10,840 nucleotides of DNA from assembly GCA_016297495.1 (NCBI GenBank), contig JAEDGN010000067.1, positions 1-10,840 of the forward strand, read 5' to 3'. Below are positions 5,320 through 10,840 of this stretch, piece by piece (positions within the stretch are counted from its first letter, which is position 1; each line of letters begins with the position of its first letter). This stretch comes from Coprococcus sp. GTDB lineage: Bacteria > Bacillota > Clostridia > Lachnospirales > Lachnospiraceae. Position numbers and translations under genes: made by a program. The notes beneath the pieces are model-generated. The model worked only from the letters and a program-made list of their open reading frames with translations. It did not search any database and was not told where the DNA came from.

Positions 5320-5355
5320 GATAGGGTGTTTGATAACACCCTATTATTTTAGTTT
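5318..5355 (+). terminator. Terminator-like hairpin after the DUF1667 gene, overlapping the glpP promoter start
   Basis: ATAGGGTGTT (5321-5330) pairs perfectly with AACACCCTAT (5335-5344) over the loop TGAT, and a further G-U and three A-U pairs extend the base to 5317-5348. The tail ATTATTTTAGTTTT is T-rich though interrupted. It probably ends the three-gene operon. The glpP promoter at 5291-5319 would start transcripts within the left arm, so the same hairpin may also sit at the 5' end of glpP mRNA. Confidence 0.7.
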
Positions 5356-5374
5356 TGGGTAAAGGAATATGAAA

Positions 5375-5941
5375 ATGAAAAAAGAATTCATGGAGGCGCT
5401 GGAGGATTCTCCGATTATTGCGGCGGTAAAGGATGATCGGGGACTGGAGAAATGCCTGGAAAGCGACAGCCGGGTAATATTTATATTATATGGAGATATT
5501 TGTAATATCGCAGATATTGTCAGAAAGGTCAAGGCAGCAGATAAGCTGGCAATGGTGCATCTTGATCTGATCAACGGCCTGTCCGCCAAGGATATTGCGG
5601 TTGATTTTATCCGGAAGTACACAGCTGCCGACGGTATTATTTCCACGAAGCCGGCGTTGGTCAAACATGCCGGAGAGCTTGGGATGTCATCGGTCCTGCG
5701 GCTTTTTGTCATTGATTCCATGGCTTATGAGAACATTGAGAAGCAGGTCAGGACAGCCAGGCCCGATGTGATTGAGATTCTTCCGGCCATGATGCCGAAG
5801 ATCGTGAGGAAGATATGTAAGATTTCCCAGACCCCTGTCATTGCTGGCGGGCTGGTGACGAATAAAGAAGATGTGATGTCTTTACTGCAGGCGGGGGTAG
5901 TCAGCGTATCCTCGACCAATCAGGCGATATGGTTTTTGTGA
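5375..5941 (+). CDS. glpP: Glycerol-3-phosphate-responsive antiterminator GlpP
   Basis: This 188-residue cytoplasmic protein is GlpP, which in B. subtilis binds glycerol-3-phosphate and leader mRNA so that polymerase passes the terminator before glp genes. Family landmarks are all visible: DSPIIAAVKD near the N terminus (11-20), MVHLDLINGL (60-69), DGIISTK (86-92), RLFVIDS (109-115), PDVIEILPAMMPK (130-142), TPVIAGGLV (153-161) and a C-terminal SVSSTNQAIW (177-186). The fold is a TIM-barrel-like phosphate binder. Length equals the family norm. I chose ATG 5375 because AAAGGA lies 8 bases upstream; ATG 5369, two codons earlier, has only 2 bases of spacing. It directly follows the glp-type operon and has its own promoter. 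The nearby leader terminator at 2087-2135 is the obvious target. A phosphatase gene follows after 30 bases. Confidence 0.94.
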   Translation: MKKEFMEALEDSPIIAAVKDDRGLEKCLESDSRVIFILYGDICNIADIVRKVKAADKLAMVHLDLINGLSAKDIAVDFIRKYTAADGIISTKPALVKHAGELGMSSVLRLFVIDSMAYENIEKQVRTARPDVIEILPAMMPKIVRKICKISQTPVIAGGLVTNKEDVMSLLQAGVVSVSSTNQAIWFL

Positions 5942-5971
5942 TGGATGTGGAGAAAGGAGATCAGGGATTGA

Positions 5972-6583
5972 ATGGTTGTATATTTTATACGGCATGGAGA
6001 AACAGATTTTAATAAACAGGGATTGATTCAGGGAAGAACCGATATCCCTTTGAATGAGACCGGACTCAGCCAGGCAGAGTTGACGGCGGCTTATTTCAGA
6101 AAAGAAGGCATCGCGTTTGACCGGGTTTGTTCGAGCCCGCTGATCCGGGCTCACAAAACAGCGTCCATTGTATCCGGATGGGATATGGCAGATATTCAGA
6201 CAGATGAGCGGGTACAGGAGCTGGCTTTTGGCACGGCGGAGGGGATGGATTTTAAGAAGTTGCCGGAGAATATCATGAACCTCTTCACGAGACCGGAGGC
6301 TTATGTGCCGCCGGAAGGAGCTGAGCAGCTGAGTGCATTAAGAGACAGATGCCAGAGCTTTCTGGATGAGCTGGCTGAAATGTCTGTGAAGGAACCTTCC
6401 GTACATACGGTACTGGTGGCGACCCATGGCGCTGCGCTGAGGGGAATATTAAGCTGTCTGGACCAGTGCTCTCTTGAAAAGTTCTGGAAAAAGGGACTCT
6501 ATAATTGTTGTGTGGTCAAAGCGCAATGGAAGGATAGGGGATGGATTCTGGAGAGTATTGAGAATCCTCTCAGGGAAGTTTAA
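5972..6583 (+). CDS. Histidine phosphatase family protein (phosphoglycerate mutase-like)
   Basis: This 203-residue cytoplasmic enzyme belongs to the histidine phosphatase superfamily, which acts through a phospho-histidine intermediate. The catalytic RHGE is at 7-10 (His8 nucleophile), followed by the usual TDFNKQGLIQGRTDIPLN segment. Arg59 in SSPLIRAHKTA and His152 in THGAALRG complete the phosphate pocket, and Glu83 in QELAFGTAEG is the likely proton donor. Length fits the small broad-specificity branch (GpmB, CobC and PhoE-like) better than glycolytic mutase. The exact substrate cannot be read from sequence; the absence of cobalamin genes nearby argues against CobC. It starts 30 bases after glpP with AAAGGAG 12 bases upstream, a slightly long spacing, and is followed 27 bases later by the GtrA-like gene, so the three are probably co-transcribed. 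Confidence 0.92.
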   Translation: MVVYFIRHGETDFNKQGLIQGRTDIPLNETGLSQAELTAAYFRKEGIAFDRVCSSPLIRAHKTASIVSGWDMADIQTDERVQELAFGTAEGMDFKKLPENIMNLFTRPEAYVPPEGAEQLSALRDRCQSFLDELAEMSVKEPSVHTVLVATHGAALRGILSCLDQCSLEKFWKKGLYNCCVVKAQWKDRGWILESIENPLREV

Positions 6584-6610
6584 CAGGTTCTAAAAGGAGT
6601 AGATCAGGAT

Positions 6611-7039
6611 ATGATGGAAAGGATAACAGGTCTGGTTGATAAAAAACTGCTGAAGTTTATTATCGTAGGATGTATTAATACGGTGGTAGGATCATGTATT
6701 ATGTTTGGTCTGTATAATCTGGCCAGCTGCAGTTATTGGGTGTCATCCGTGGCCAATTATGTATTGACCAGTATTCTTAGCTTTTTTCTGAACAAGTATT
6801 TTACATTCCGGAATAAAGAGCGTTCATGGAAGCAGGTGGTGCGATTTGTGGTCAATATTGCCGTATGCTATCTGCTGGCCTATGGTATTGCCAAGCCTGC
6901 CGTATCGGCTGTTTTAGCAGGCGCAGGACAGAAGATACAGGAAAATGCCGCCATGTTCACAGGAATGGTTCTGTTTACAGGCTTTAATTATCTGGGGCAG
7001 CGTCTGTTTGCCTTTGCGGAACCGAAAAACGGGAAATAA
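6611..7039 (+). CDS. GtrA-like membrane protein
   Basis: This 142-residue protein belongs to the GtrA family of small four-helix membrane proteins, thought to help move polyprenyl-linked sugars across the membrane for cell-surface polysaccharide or teichoic acid glycosylation. Hydrophobic segments lie at about 14-37, 42-61, 75-95 and 113-130. Family motifs are clear: KFIIVGCINTVVG in helix 1, SFFLNKYFTFRN (57-68) after helix 2, and NYLGQRLFAF (126-135) at the end of helix 4. A start at 6611 has AAAAGGAG 11 bases upstream; the adjacent ATG at 6614 would only remove one Met. GtrA genes often neighbour a GT2 glycosyltransferase, but none is seen here. It is the last gene of the glpP unit, and an AT-only stretch follows without a clear hairpin terminator. 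Confidence 0.92.
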   Translation: MMERITGLVDKKLLKFIIVGCINTVVGSCIMFGLYNLASCSYWVSSVANYVLTSILSFFLNKYFTFRNKERSWKQVVRFVVNIAVCYLLAYGIAKPAVSAVLAGAGQKIQENAAMFTGMVLFTGFNYLGQRLFAFAEPKNGK

Positions 7040-7080
7040 TTTTAATTTTTATAATTTTTTAAATTTTTTCAAAAAAACAC

Positions 7081-7109
7081 TTGCATTTTTAAATTATATC
7101 TGGTATTAT
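7081..7109 (+). promoter_or_regulatory. Promoter for tRNA-Leu
   Basis: TTGCAT (7081-7086) and TATTAT (7104-7109) are 17 bases apart, and transcription would begin around 7116, a few bases before the mature tRNA end at 7120. The upstream 40 bases are almost all A and T, which could act as an UP element. Confidence 0.75.
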
Positions 7110-7119
7110 AACTAAGCAC

Positions 7120-7202
7120 GCAGAAGTGGCGGAATGGCAGACGCGCTAGATTCAGGTTCTAGTGAGGTAACACTCGTGTGGGTTCAACTCCCATCTTCTG
7201 CA
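7120..7202 (+). tRNA. tRNA-Leu (anticodon CAG)
   Basis: A class II tRNA folds cleanly: acceptor arm GCAGAAG (7120-7126) pairs with CTTCTGC (7195-7201), with discriminator A at 7202. The anticodon stem CTAGA/TCTAG encloses the loop TTCAGGT, giving anticodon CAG, which reads the Leu codon CUG. A long variable arm (about TGAGGTAACACTCG) is present as expected for tRNA-Leu, and the T arm is TGGG-TTCAACT-CCCA. The 3' CCA is not encoded, so it must be added by nucleotidyltransferase. CUG is a common Leu codon in the surrounding genes. Confidence 0.95.
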
Positions 7203-7226
7203 TGATTTATAAAAACCTGAACAGAG

Positions 7227-7254
7227 AAGGAATCCTTAGCGGATTCCTTTTTTG
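7227..7254 (+). terminator. Intrinsic terminator of tRNA-Leu
   Basis: AAGGAATCC (7227-7235) pairs perfectly with GGATTCCTT (7241-7249) over the loop TTAGC, followed by a run of T to 7253. It lies 24 bases after the tRNA. Confidence 0.92.
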
Positions 7255-7270
7255 TTTATAATGATTCAGT

Positions 7271-7309
7271 CCTGCAGGTTCCCGGCACGAGCGGTCCTGC
7301 AGGTTTTTT
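7271..7309 (+). terminator. Second terminator in tandem after tRNA-Leu
   Basis: Two identical copies of the 8-base palindrome CCTGCAGG (7271-7278 and 7296-7303) can pair with each other around a 17-base, partly paired GC-rich loop, and TTTTTT follows at 7304-7309. It acts as a backup to the terminator 17 bases upstream. Because each copy is itself a palindrome, the pair is both a direct and an inverted repeat. Confidence 0.75.
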
Positions 7310-7327
7310 GCTTTAAAAAGTGTATTC

Positions 7328-7345
7328 AGTATGAAAAATCATACT
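7328..7345. promoter_or_regulatory. Inverted repeat upstream of the quinone-oxidoreductase-like promoter
   Basis: AGTATGA and TCATACT are perfect 7-base arms around AAAA, ending 21 bases before the -35 box at 7367. The spacing and symmetry fit a binding site for a dimeric regulator, possibly an activator given its upstream position. No regulator gene lies nearby. Confidence 0.45.
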
Positions 7346-7366
7346 ATGTATCAAATATCTGTGTTA

Positions 7367-7395
7367 TTGACAGCTTTCAGGGTGGATTATATCAT
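7367..7395 (+). promoter_or_regulatory. Near-consensus sigma-A promoter of the quinone-oxidoreductase-like gene
   Basis: A perfect TTGACA (7367-7372) is followed after 17 bases by TATCAT (7390-7395, five of six). Transcription would start near 7402, about 45 bases before the start codon at 7448. It is the best-matching promoter in the window. Confidence 0.82.
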
Positions 7396-7447
7396 AACCT
7401 TAGTATGTTGGATGTACTGAAATTAACAGAGAAGGATGGGGTGCAGA

Positions 7448-8437
7448 ATGAAAGCAGTTGTTATTGATCAGTTTGGCGGACCGGAGGTGCTCCGCTATAC
7501 AGATGTGGCCAAACCGGTACCGGAAGCCGATGAGGTACTTGTTAAAAATGCTTATATTGGTGTGGGCAAGCCGGATTTTATTGTGCGCAGCGGTATTTGC
7601 CCGTTTCTGGAGAAGAAACCGCCGGAGCTGGTGATGGGCAATGAATGTGCCGGTATCGTGGAGGCTGTGGGCAGTGAAGTGACGGGGATTGAACCGGGGA
7701 TGAAAGTCTGTGTCAACAGTGGATTGGGTTATGGAGCCTATGCGGAATATATAGCTGTGCCGCAGAAGTTTGTGACCGTATTTCCGAATGAATATCCCCT
7801 GCAGTATGCGCCGGGATTCCTGAATTATATGGTGGCATATTCCCTGCTGAACGATGCGGGGCGGGGAACTGACGGAAAATCACTTTATATATTCGGCGCT
7901 GCAGGCGGTGTTGGAACTGCGTTGATCCAGACGGCTCTGCTGCAGGGCATTGAAGTCATCGCCTCTGCAAGCACAAAGGAGAAATGTGATTATATCCGTT
8001 CGCTTGGTGCACAGTGCGTTTTTAACTGGACAGAGGAGAATGAGAAGGATGTTATTCTTGAATATACCAATGGCAGGGGCGTTGATCTCATCTTTGATCA
8101 GCTGGTGGGCGAGCGTTTCCAGAGCCAGTTTGAGTATCTGGCGGATTTTGGTATGATTGTCATTTATAACTGGCTGAATGGCAGTCCGGAATTAGATCAG
8201 CTGGATACGATTATCCGGCAGTCCAAGAATGCATCTGCAGTGCGTTCATTTTCTTTCCATGTTTATGATAACAAACCGGAAAGACTGGCAAAGATCCGGA
8301 AGATCTGCATGGATCGTATTATGTCCGGAGAAATTGTGCCGAAGTTTTATGGGGATCTGCCGCTGTCGGAGGCAAGAAAAGCACACGAACTGATGGATGC
8401 CCAGAAGATTATGGGCAAGCTCATCATGCATCCGTAG
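7448..8437 (+). CDS. Zinc-independent MDR oxidoreductase, quinone oxidoreductase-like
   Basis: This 329-residue cytoplasmic enzyme belongs to the medium-chain dehydrogenase/reductase superfamily, quinone oxidoreductase/enoyl reductase branch. The GroES-like domain is N-terminal (about 1-120, with GNECAGIVEAVGSEVTG at 64-80). The NADP-binding Rossmann domain begins with IFGAAGGVGTALIQ (148-161), and KIMGKLIMHP is the usual C-terminal end. The structural-zinc four-cysteine loop and catalytic zinc ligands are missing, as expected for this branch, which reduces quinones or activated alkenes with NADPH. The start at 7448 gives the standard MKAVVI opening and has GGGG about 6 and GAAGGA 11 bases upstream; an ATG at 7436 would add four odd residues and overlaps the ribosome binding site. 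It is monocistronic, with its own promoter and upstream inverted repeat. Physiological substrate is unknown. Confidence 0.92.
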   Translation: MKAVVIDQFGGPEVLRYTDVAKPVPEADEVLVKNAYIGVGKPDFIVRSGICPFLEKKPPELVMGNECAGIVEAVGSEVTGIEPGMKVCVNSGLGYGAYAEYIAVPQKFVTVFPNEYPLQYAPGFLNYMVAYSLLNDAGRGTDGKSLYIFGAAGGVGTALIQTALLQGIEVIASASTKEKCDYIRSLGAQCVFNWTEENEKDVILEYTNGRGVDLIFDQLVGERFQSQFEYLADFGMIVIYNWLNGSPELDQLDTIIRQSKNASAVRSFSFHVYDNKPERLAKIRKICMDRIMSGEIVPKFYGDLPLSEARKAHELMDAQKIMGKLIMHP

Positions 8438-8455
8438 GTTCATTGATACTGGCCC

Positions 8456-8484
8456 TTTACAGAAAGCATTTTTTTCTGTAAAAT
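8456..8484 (+). promoter_or_regulatory. Promoter of the cyclophilin gene, built into an inverted repeat
   Basis: TTTACA (8456-8461) and TAAAAT (8479-8484) stand 17 bases apart, each five of six to consensus. The same bases form a perfect inverted repeat, TTTACAGAAA (8456-8465) with TTTCTGTAAA (8473-8482) around a 7-base loop. The hairpin lies 18 bases after the preceding stop and lacks a clean U tract downstream, so it is at best a weak terminator of the upstream gene. The promoter reading is favoured. Confidence 0.65.
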
Positions 8485-8518
8485 AATAAGCAGTTATTGA
8501 AAGAAAGGAAGATACAAA

Positions 8519-9037
8519 ATGGCAAATCCAATCGTTACCATCACAATGACCAATGGCGATGTGATGAAGGCTGAATTATATCCGGAGATCGCACCGAATA
8601 CAGTGAATAATTTCATTTCTCTTGTACAGAAGGGCTTTTATGACGGGCTGATCTTTCACAGAGTTATCGCAGGCTTTATGATCCAGGGCGGTGACCCTCA
8701 GGGAACAGGCATGGGCGGCCCTGGCTATCGCATTAAGGGTGAATTTAACATCAATGGCTTTAAGAACGATCTGAAACATACGAGAGGTGTTCTGTCCATG
8801 GCACGTTCTATGATGGCAGATTCCGCCGGTTCCCAGTTCTTTATCATGCATGCCAACGCACCGCATCTGGATGGTCAGTATGCTGCATTTGGTAAGGTGA
8901 TCGAAGGTCTTGATGTGGTAGATAAGATTGCCTCTGTCAGAACAGGCTGGCAGGACAGACCGGTTGAAGAACAGAAGATCCAGTCCATGACCGTTGAACT
9001 GTTTGGTGAGACTTATCCTGAACCGGAGAAATGTTAA
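8519..9037 (+). CDS. Cyclophilin-type peptidyl-prolyl cis-trans isomerase
   Basis: This 172-residue protein is a single-domain cyclophilin that speeds cis-trans isomerisation of X-Pro bonds during protein folding. No signal peptide is present, so it acts in the cytoplasm. Active-site features are in order: FHRVI with catalytic Arg48, GFMIQGGDP (52-60), MARS (95-98), SQFFIM (105-110), and HLDGQYAAFGKV (116-127). The position that is Trp in the cyclosporin-sensitive human protein appears to be His116, as in many bacterial PpiB proteins, which suggests weak cyclosporin binding. The insertion GTGMGGPGYRIKGEF is the usual bacterial form. AAAGGAAG precedes the ATG with good spacing. The gene has its own promoter and a strong terminator, so it is a single transcription unit. 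I leave the symbol blank because several clostridial paralogues share this form. Confidence 0.95.
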   Translation: MANPIVTITMTNGDVMKAELYPEIAPNTVNNFISLVQKGFYDGLIFHRVIAGFMIQGGDPQGTGMGGPGYRIKGEFNINGFKNDLKHTRGVLSMARSMMADSAGSQFFIMHANAPHLDGQYAAFGKVIEGLDVVDKIASVRTGWQDRPVEEQKIQSMTVELFGETYPEPEKC

Positions 9038-9065
9038 TGTCGGAATAATCGTGGCGAATAAAGGG

Positions 9066-9124
9066 GGCTGCCAAAATGTAGACAGGCGTTTTTTAACTGT
9101 TGGAGCATTTTGGCGGCCTTTTTA
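9066..9124 (+). terminator. Intrinsic terminator of the cyclophilin gene
   Basis: GGCTGCCAAAATG (9066-9078) pairs with CATTTTGGCGGCC (9106-9118) through 13 pairs including one G-U, with a 27-base loop that can itself pair ACAG with CTGT. TTTTT follows. The strong stem and tail make this a confident call; the large loop is unusual. Confidence 0.85.
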
Positions 9125-9187
9125 TCTTATGAATAATGCGCATGGGGCTTTGCGGCCATATCTGTGCGGTGAGAGGAGGGGATGCAG

Positions 9188-10216
9188 ATGGCGGTTCTGG
9201 TCGTTAAGATCGAAGATACGTCCACGCTTCTCATGAATGAATTTTTTGATTATGACGGATGGTGCTACGGGCTGACCCGCTCCAGAATGCAGAACGGAGA
9301 CCGCTGTATCAATCTGGAGGATTTCTATGAATGTACGGTACGAAGTGAGACGCTGAAGGGCGTGACAGTTGTTTTTGCAGAAGAGCGGGACGGGCAGTAT
9401 TACGCTGCGGGATGGTACCGGGATGCGGAAGTACGGCGGGATATAATGAGACCATCCCTGTTTCTTGAAGGCAACGTCCGGGCAGATGCGAGGAATGTCT
9501 GTTTACTGCCGGAGCCGGAGCGTCGGAGCCGGATACATGTTCAGTTTGGACAAAAATATTATGAAGTGATCGAGGAGGATGACAGCCGTTATCATCCGTT
9601 GGTGGATTGGATACAAAAATACGGTGGAAAAAACGCTTTTCTGAGATACGATTTTGTGGATATCTCCATAGACAGACGGATCAGGAAGGATTATGATGCC
9701 TGCATGGAGAGATGTGCATATCTGGCAGAGCAGATGATGAGTGACGGATGTCAGGATATCAGGGAGATCAAGGAAATGGAGCTTTGTGCGCAGCAGGCCT
9801 CTGTTCTCAATGGAAAGGCGGCGGACGGCTATTACTATCTGGCTATGGCCTGTCATCAGCTGGGAAAAGTCAAGACGGGCATGAAAGCGGTCGAGAAGGC
9901 ACTGAAGCTGGAACCGGAGGCGGCTGATATCATGGCCATGAAGGCCAATCTGCTGGTCAGTATGGGACATGGGGAGGCGGCGGCAGAGCTGTTCCACAGA
10001 GCATGGCTGGAGGACGGCGATGAGGATTATCTTCTGCTTGAAGGTCGGGCATGGATGTTTACAGGAAAAGCAGATAAGGCCATGGCCTGCTTTAAACAGA
10101 TAAGCAATAAGGATGCGCTTTTGGAGGCGGGTATCAATCTGAAGGATATGGAGCGGAGATGGCCCTTTATCAATGTCAGGGGTTTCAGCCTGAAGAAGAT
10201 TTTTGGAAAATCTTAA
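9188..10216 (+). CDS. Tetratricopeptide-repeat protein with unrecognised N-terminal domain
   Basis: This 342-residue protein has no signal peptide or membrane helix and should be cytoplasmic. Its C-terminal third holds about three TPR units: GYYYLAMACHQLGK and its partner helix (about 214-245), ADIMAMKANLLVSMGHGEAA (about 246-278), and EDYLLLEGRAWMFTGKADKA (about 279-306). Such helical pairs bind other proteins. The N-terminal half (1-150) is beta-rich by appearance, with many aromatic residues and a GWYRDAEV motif near 75-82; I cannot name the domain. The start at 9188 is chosen because AGGAGG lies 8 bases upstream; the in-frame ATG at 9182 has only 2 bases of spacing. The sirtuin gene follows after 31 bases, so the two are probably co-transcribed. 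Function is unknown; a protein-binding role is inferred only from the repeats. Confidence 0.82.
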   Translation: MAVLVVKIEDTSTLLMNEFFDYDGWCYGLTRSRMQNGDRCINLEDFYECTVRSETLKGVTVVFAEERDGQYYAAGWYRDAEVRRDIMRPSLFLEGNVRADARNVCLLPEPERRSRIHVQFGQKYYEVIEEDDSRYHPLVDWIQKYGGKNAFLRYDFVDISIDRRIRKDYDACMERCAYLAEQMMSDGCQDIREIKEMELCAQQASVLNGKAADGYYYLAMACHQLGKVKTGMKAVEKALKLEPEAADIMAMKANLLVSMGHGEAAAELFHRAWLEDGDEDYLLLEGRAWMFTGKADKAMACFKQISNKDALLEAGINLKDMERRWPFINVRGFSLKKIFGKS

Positions 10217-10247
10217 GAAACGAAATGAATAGAAGGGAGACGAGTAT

Positions 10248-10840
10248 ATGGGTGAACAGGATAATATTTTAAAATTGAAGGCAATGATTGAGGCATCGGA
10301 TAATATTGTATTTTTCGGCGGTGCCGGGGTATCCACAGAGAGCGGTATACCGGATTTCAGAAGCGAGACAGGTATTTACAATACGGTGCATAAATACGGC
10401 TGTTCTCCGGAACAGATTCTGTCCCACAGTTATTTTATGCGCAAACCGGAGATATTCTATGATTTTTATAAAACAACCATGATCTACACCGATGCACAAC
10501 CGAATGAGGCCCATAAAGCCCTGGCAAGACTGGAAGCGATGGGCAAGCTGAAGGCTGTTGTGACCCAGAATATTGACGGCCTCCACCAGCAGGCTGGTTC
10601 AAGGGCGGTCTATGAGCTCCATGGCACGATCATGCAGAACTATTGTATGAAATGCGGTAAGCCTTATGGTCTGGATTATGTGATACAGTCCGATGGTGTG
10701 CCAAGATGCGAGAAGTGCGGCGGCATGGTAAAGCCGGATGTAGTGCTTTATGAAGAAGGGCTGGATGATACGACCATCCGCAAGAGTGTCAGAGCCATCG
10801 CGGAAGCGGATGTGCTGATTATCGGCGGTACATCGCTGAA
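10248..10840 (+). CDS. Sirtuin NAD-dependent protein deacylase, 3' end cut by window
   Basis: The open frame runs off the window end after 197 complete codons and is a SIR2-family protein deacylase, which removes acetyl or other acyl groups from lysines using NAD. The NAD-binding GAGVSTESGIPDFR (25-38) and TQNIDGLHQQAG (106-117) motifs are intact; ELHG contains catalytic His125. Zinc ligands are Cys133-x2-Cys136 and Cys154-x2-Cys157. IIGGTSL at the visible end begins the second half of the Rossmann fold, so about 40-50 residues are missing. Tyr71 and Arg65 positions resemble the Ala-Tyr-Arg region of class III (SIRT5/CobB-like) enzymes only loosely, so acyl preference is left open. AAGGGAG lies 8 bases before the ATG. 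It closely follows the TPR gene. Confidence 0.95.
   Translation, partial: MGEQDNILKLKAMIEASDNIVFFGGAGVSTESGIPDFRSETGIYNTVHKYGCSPEQILSHSYFMRKPEIFYDFYKTTMIYTDAQPNEAHKALARLEAMGKLKAVVTQNIDGLHQQAGSRAVYELHGTIMQNYCMKCGKPYGLDYVIQSDGVPRCEKCGGMVKPDVVLYEEGLDDTTIRKSVRAIAEADVLIIGGTSL

Noticed and set aside
7040..7080. AT-only stretch after the GtrA-like gene as a possible terminator or origin element
   Set aside because: There is no GC-containing stem and no repeated box. It is better explained as an AT-rich upstream element of the tRNA promoter.
7252..7467. 71-codon plus-strand frame between tRNA-Leu and the quinone-oxidoreductase-like gene
   Set aside because: It runs through the second terminator, the inverted repeat and the near-consensus promoter, and overlaps the downstream gene start; no ribosome binding site is present.
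8994..9236. 80-codon plus-strand frame after the cyclophilin
   Set aside because: It spans the end of the cyclophilin gene, its terminator and the start of the TPR gene, in a different frame, with no ribosome binding site.
10288..10482. 64-codon plus-strand frame and the overlapping minus-strand frame in the sirtuin region
   Set aside because: Both lie within the sirtuin coding region, which has complete catalytic and zinc motifs in its own frame from 10248.
1..10840. Mobile elements, CRISPR arrays, phage genes, defence systems and riboswitches
   Set aside because: I looked for transposase or integrase motifs, regularly spaced repeats and long structured leaders and found none. Gene content and composition look uniform and chromosomal.

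Overview
The window looks like chromosomal DNA from a low-to-mid GC member of the Firmicutes, most likely class Clostridia and probably Lachnospiraceae-like. The evidence is indirect: strong AGGAGG-type ribosome binding sites, sigma-A-type promoters, U-tailed intrinsic terminators, a tRNA gene without an encoded CCA, and a DUF1667-containing glycerol-3-phosphate oxidation operon next to glpP. It reads as an ordinary core or housekeeping region. I see no IS element, phage gene, CRISPR array or rRNA.

Layout. 1-429: 3' part of a low-molecular-weight protein-tyrosine phosphatase; the window opens exactly on its catalytic Cys codon. 617-1250: a two-gene unit of a small two-helix membrane protein and an overlapping UPF0145/YbjQ protein. 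1314-1361: a long hairpin between convergent genes. 1367-1810 (minus): an unrecognised 147-aa protein with a CxC-x9-CxC cluster, with a perfect 22-bp palindrome upstream of its start. 1811-2186: a leader/intergenic region holding a possible 41-codon ORF, an AT-rich hairpin and a strong intrinsic terminator. 2187-5281: a tightly packed three-gene flavoprotein/iron-sulfur operon (GlpA/LhgO-like oxidoreductase with a BFD-type 2Fe-2S tail, a second FAD/NAD oxidoreductase, and a DUF1667 protein). 5375-7039: glpP, a histidine phosphatase and a GtrA-like membrane protein. 7120-7202: tRNA-Leu(CAG) with its own promoter, followed by two terminators in tandem. 7448-8437: a zinc-independent quinone-oxidoreductase-like MDR enzyme with a near-consensus promoter. 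8519-9037: a cyclophilin with its own promoter and terminator. 9188-10216: a TPR protein with an unrecognised N-terminal half. 10248 to the end: a sirtuin, cut by the window edge.

How the genes work together. The clearest system is the glycerol-3-phosphate module. GlpP is known from Bacillus subtilis as a glycerol-3-phosphate-responsive antiterminator that lets polymerase through a leader terminator ahead of glp genes. Here a canonical terminator (2087-2135) sits 52 bases before the start codon of the first flavoprotein gene, and glpP lies directly after the operon. The simplest reading is that GlpP opens the 2087-2135 terminator when glycerol-3-phosphate is present, switching on a three-subunit dehydrogenase with flavin, 2Fe-2S and possibly 4Fe-4S centres. 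The glpP promoter overlaps the terminator-like hairpin at the end of that operon, an unusually compact junction.
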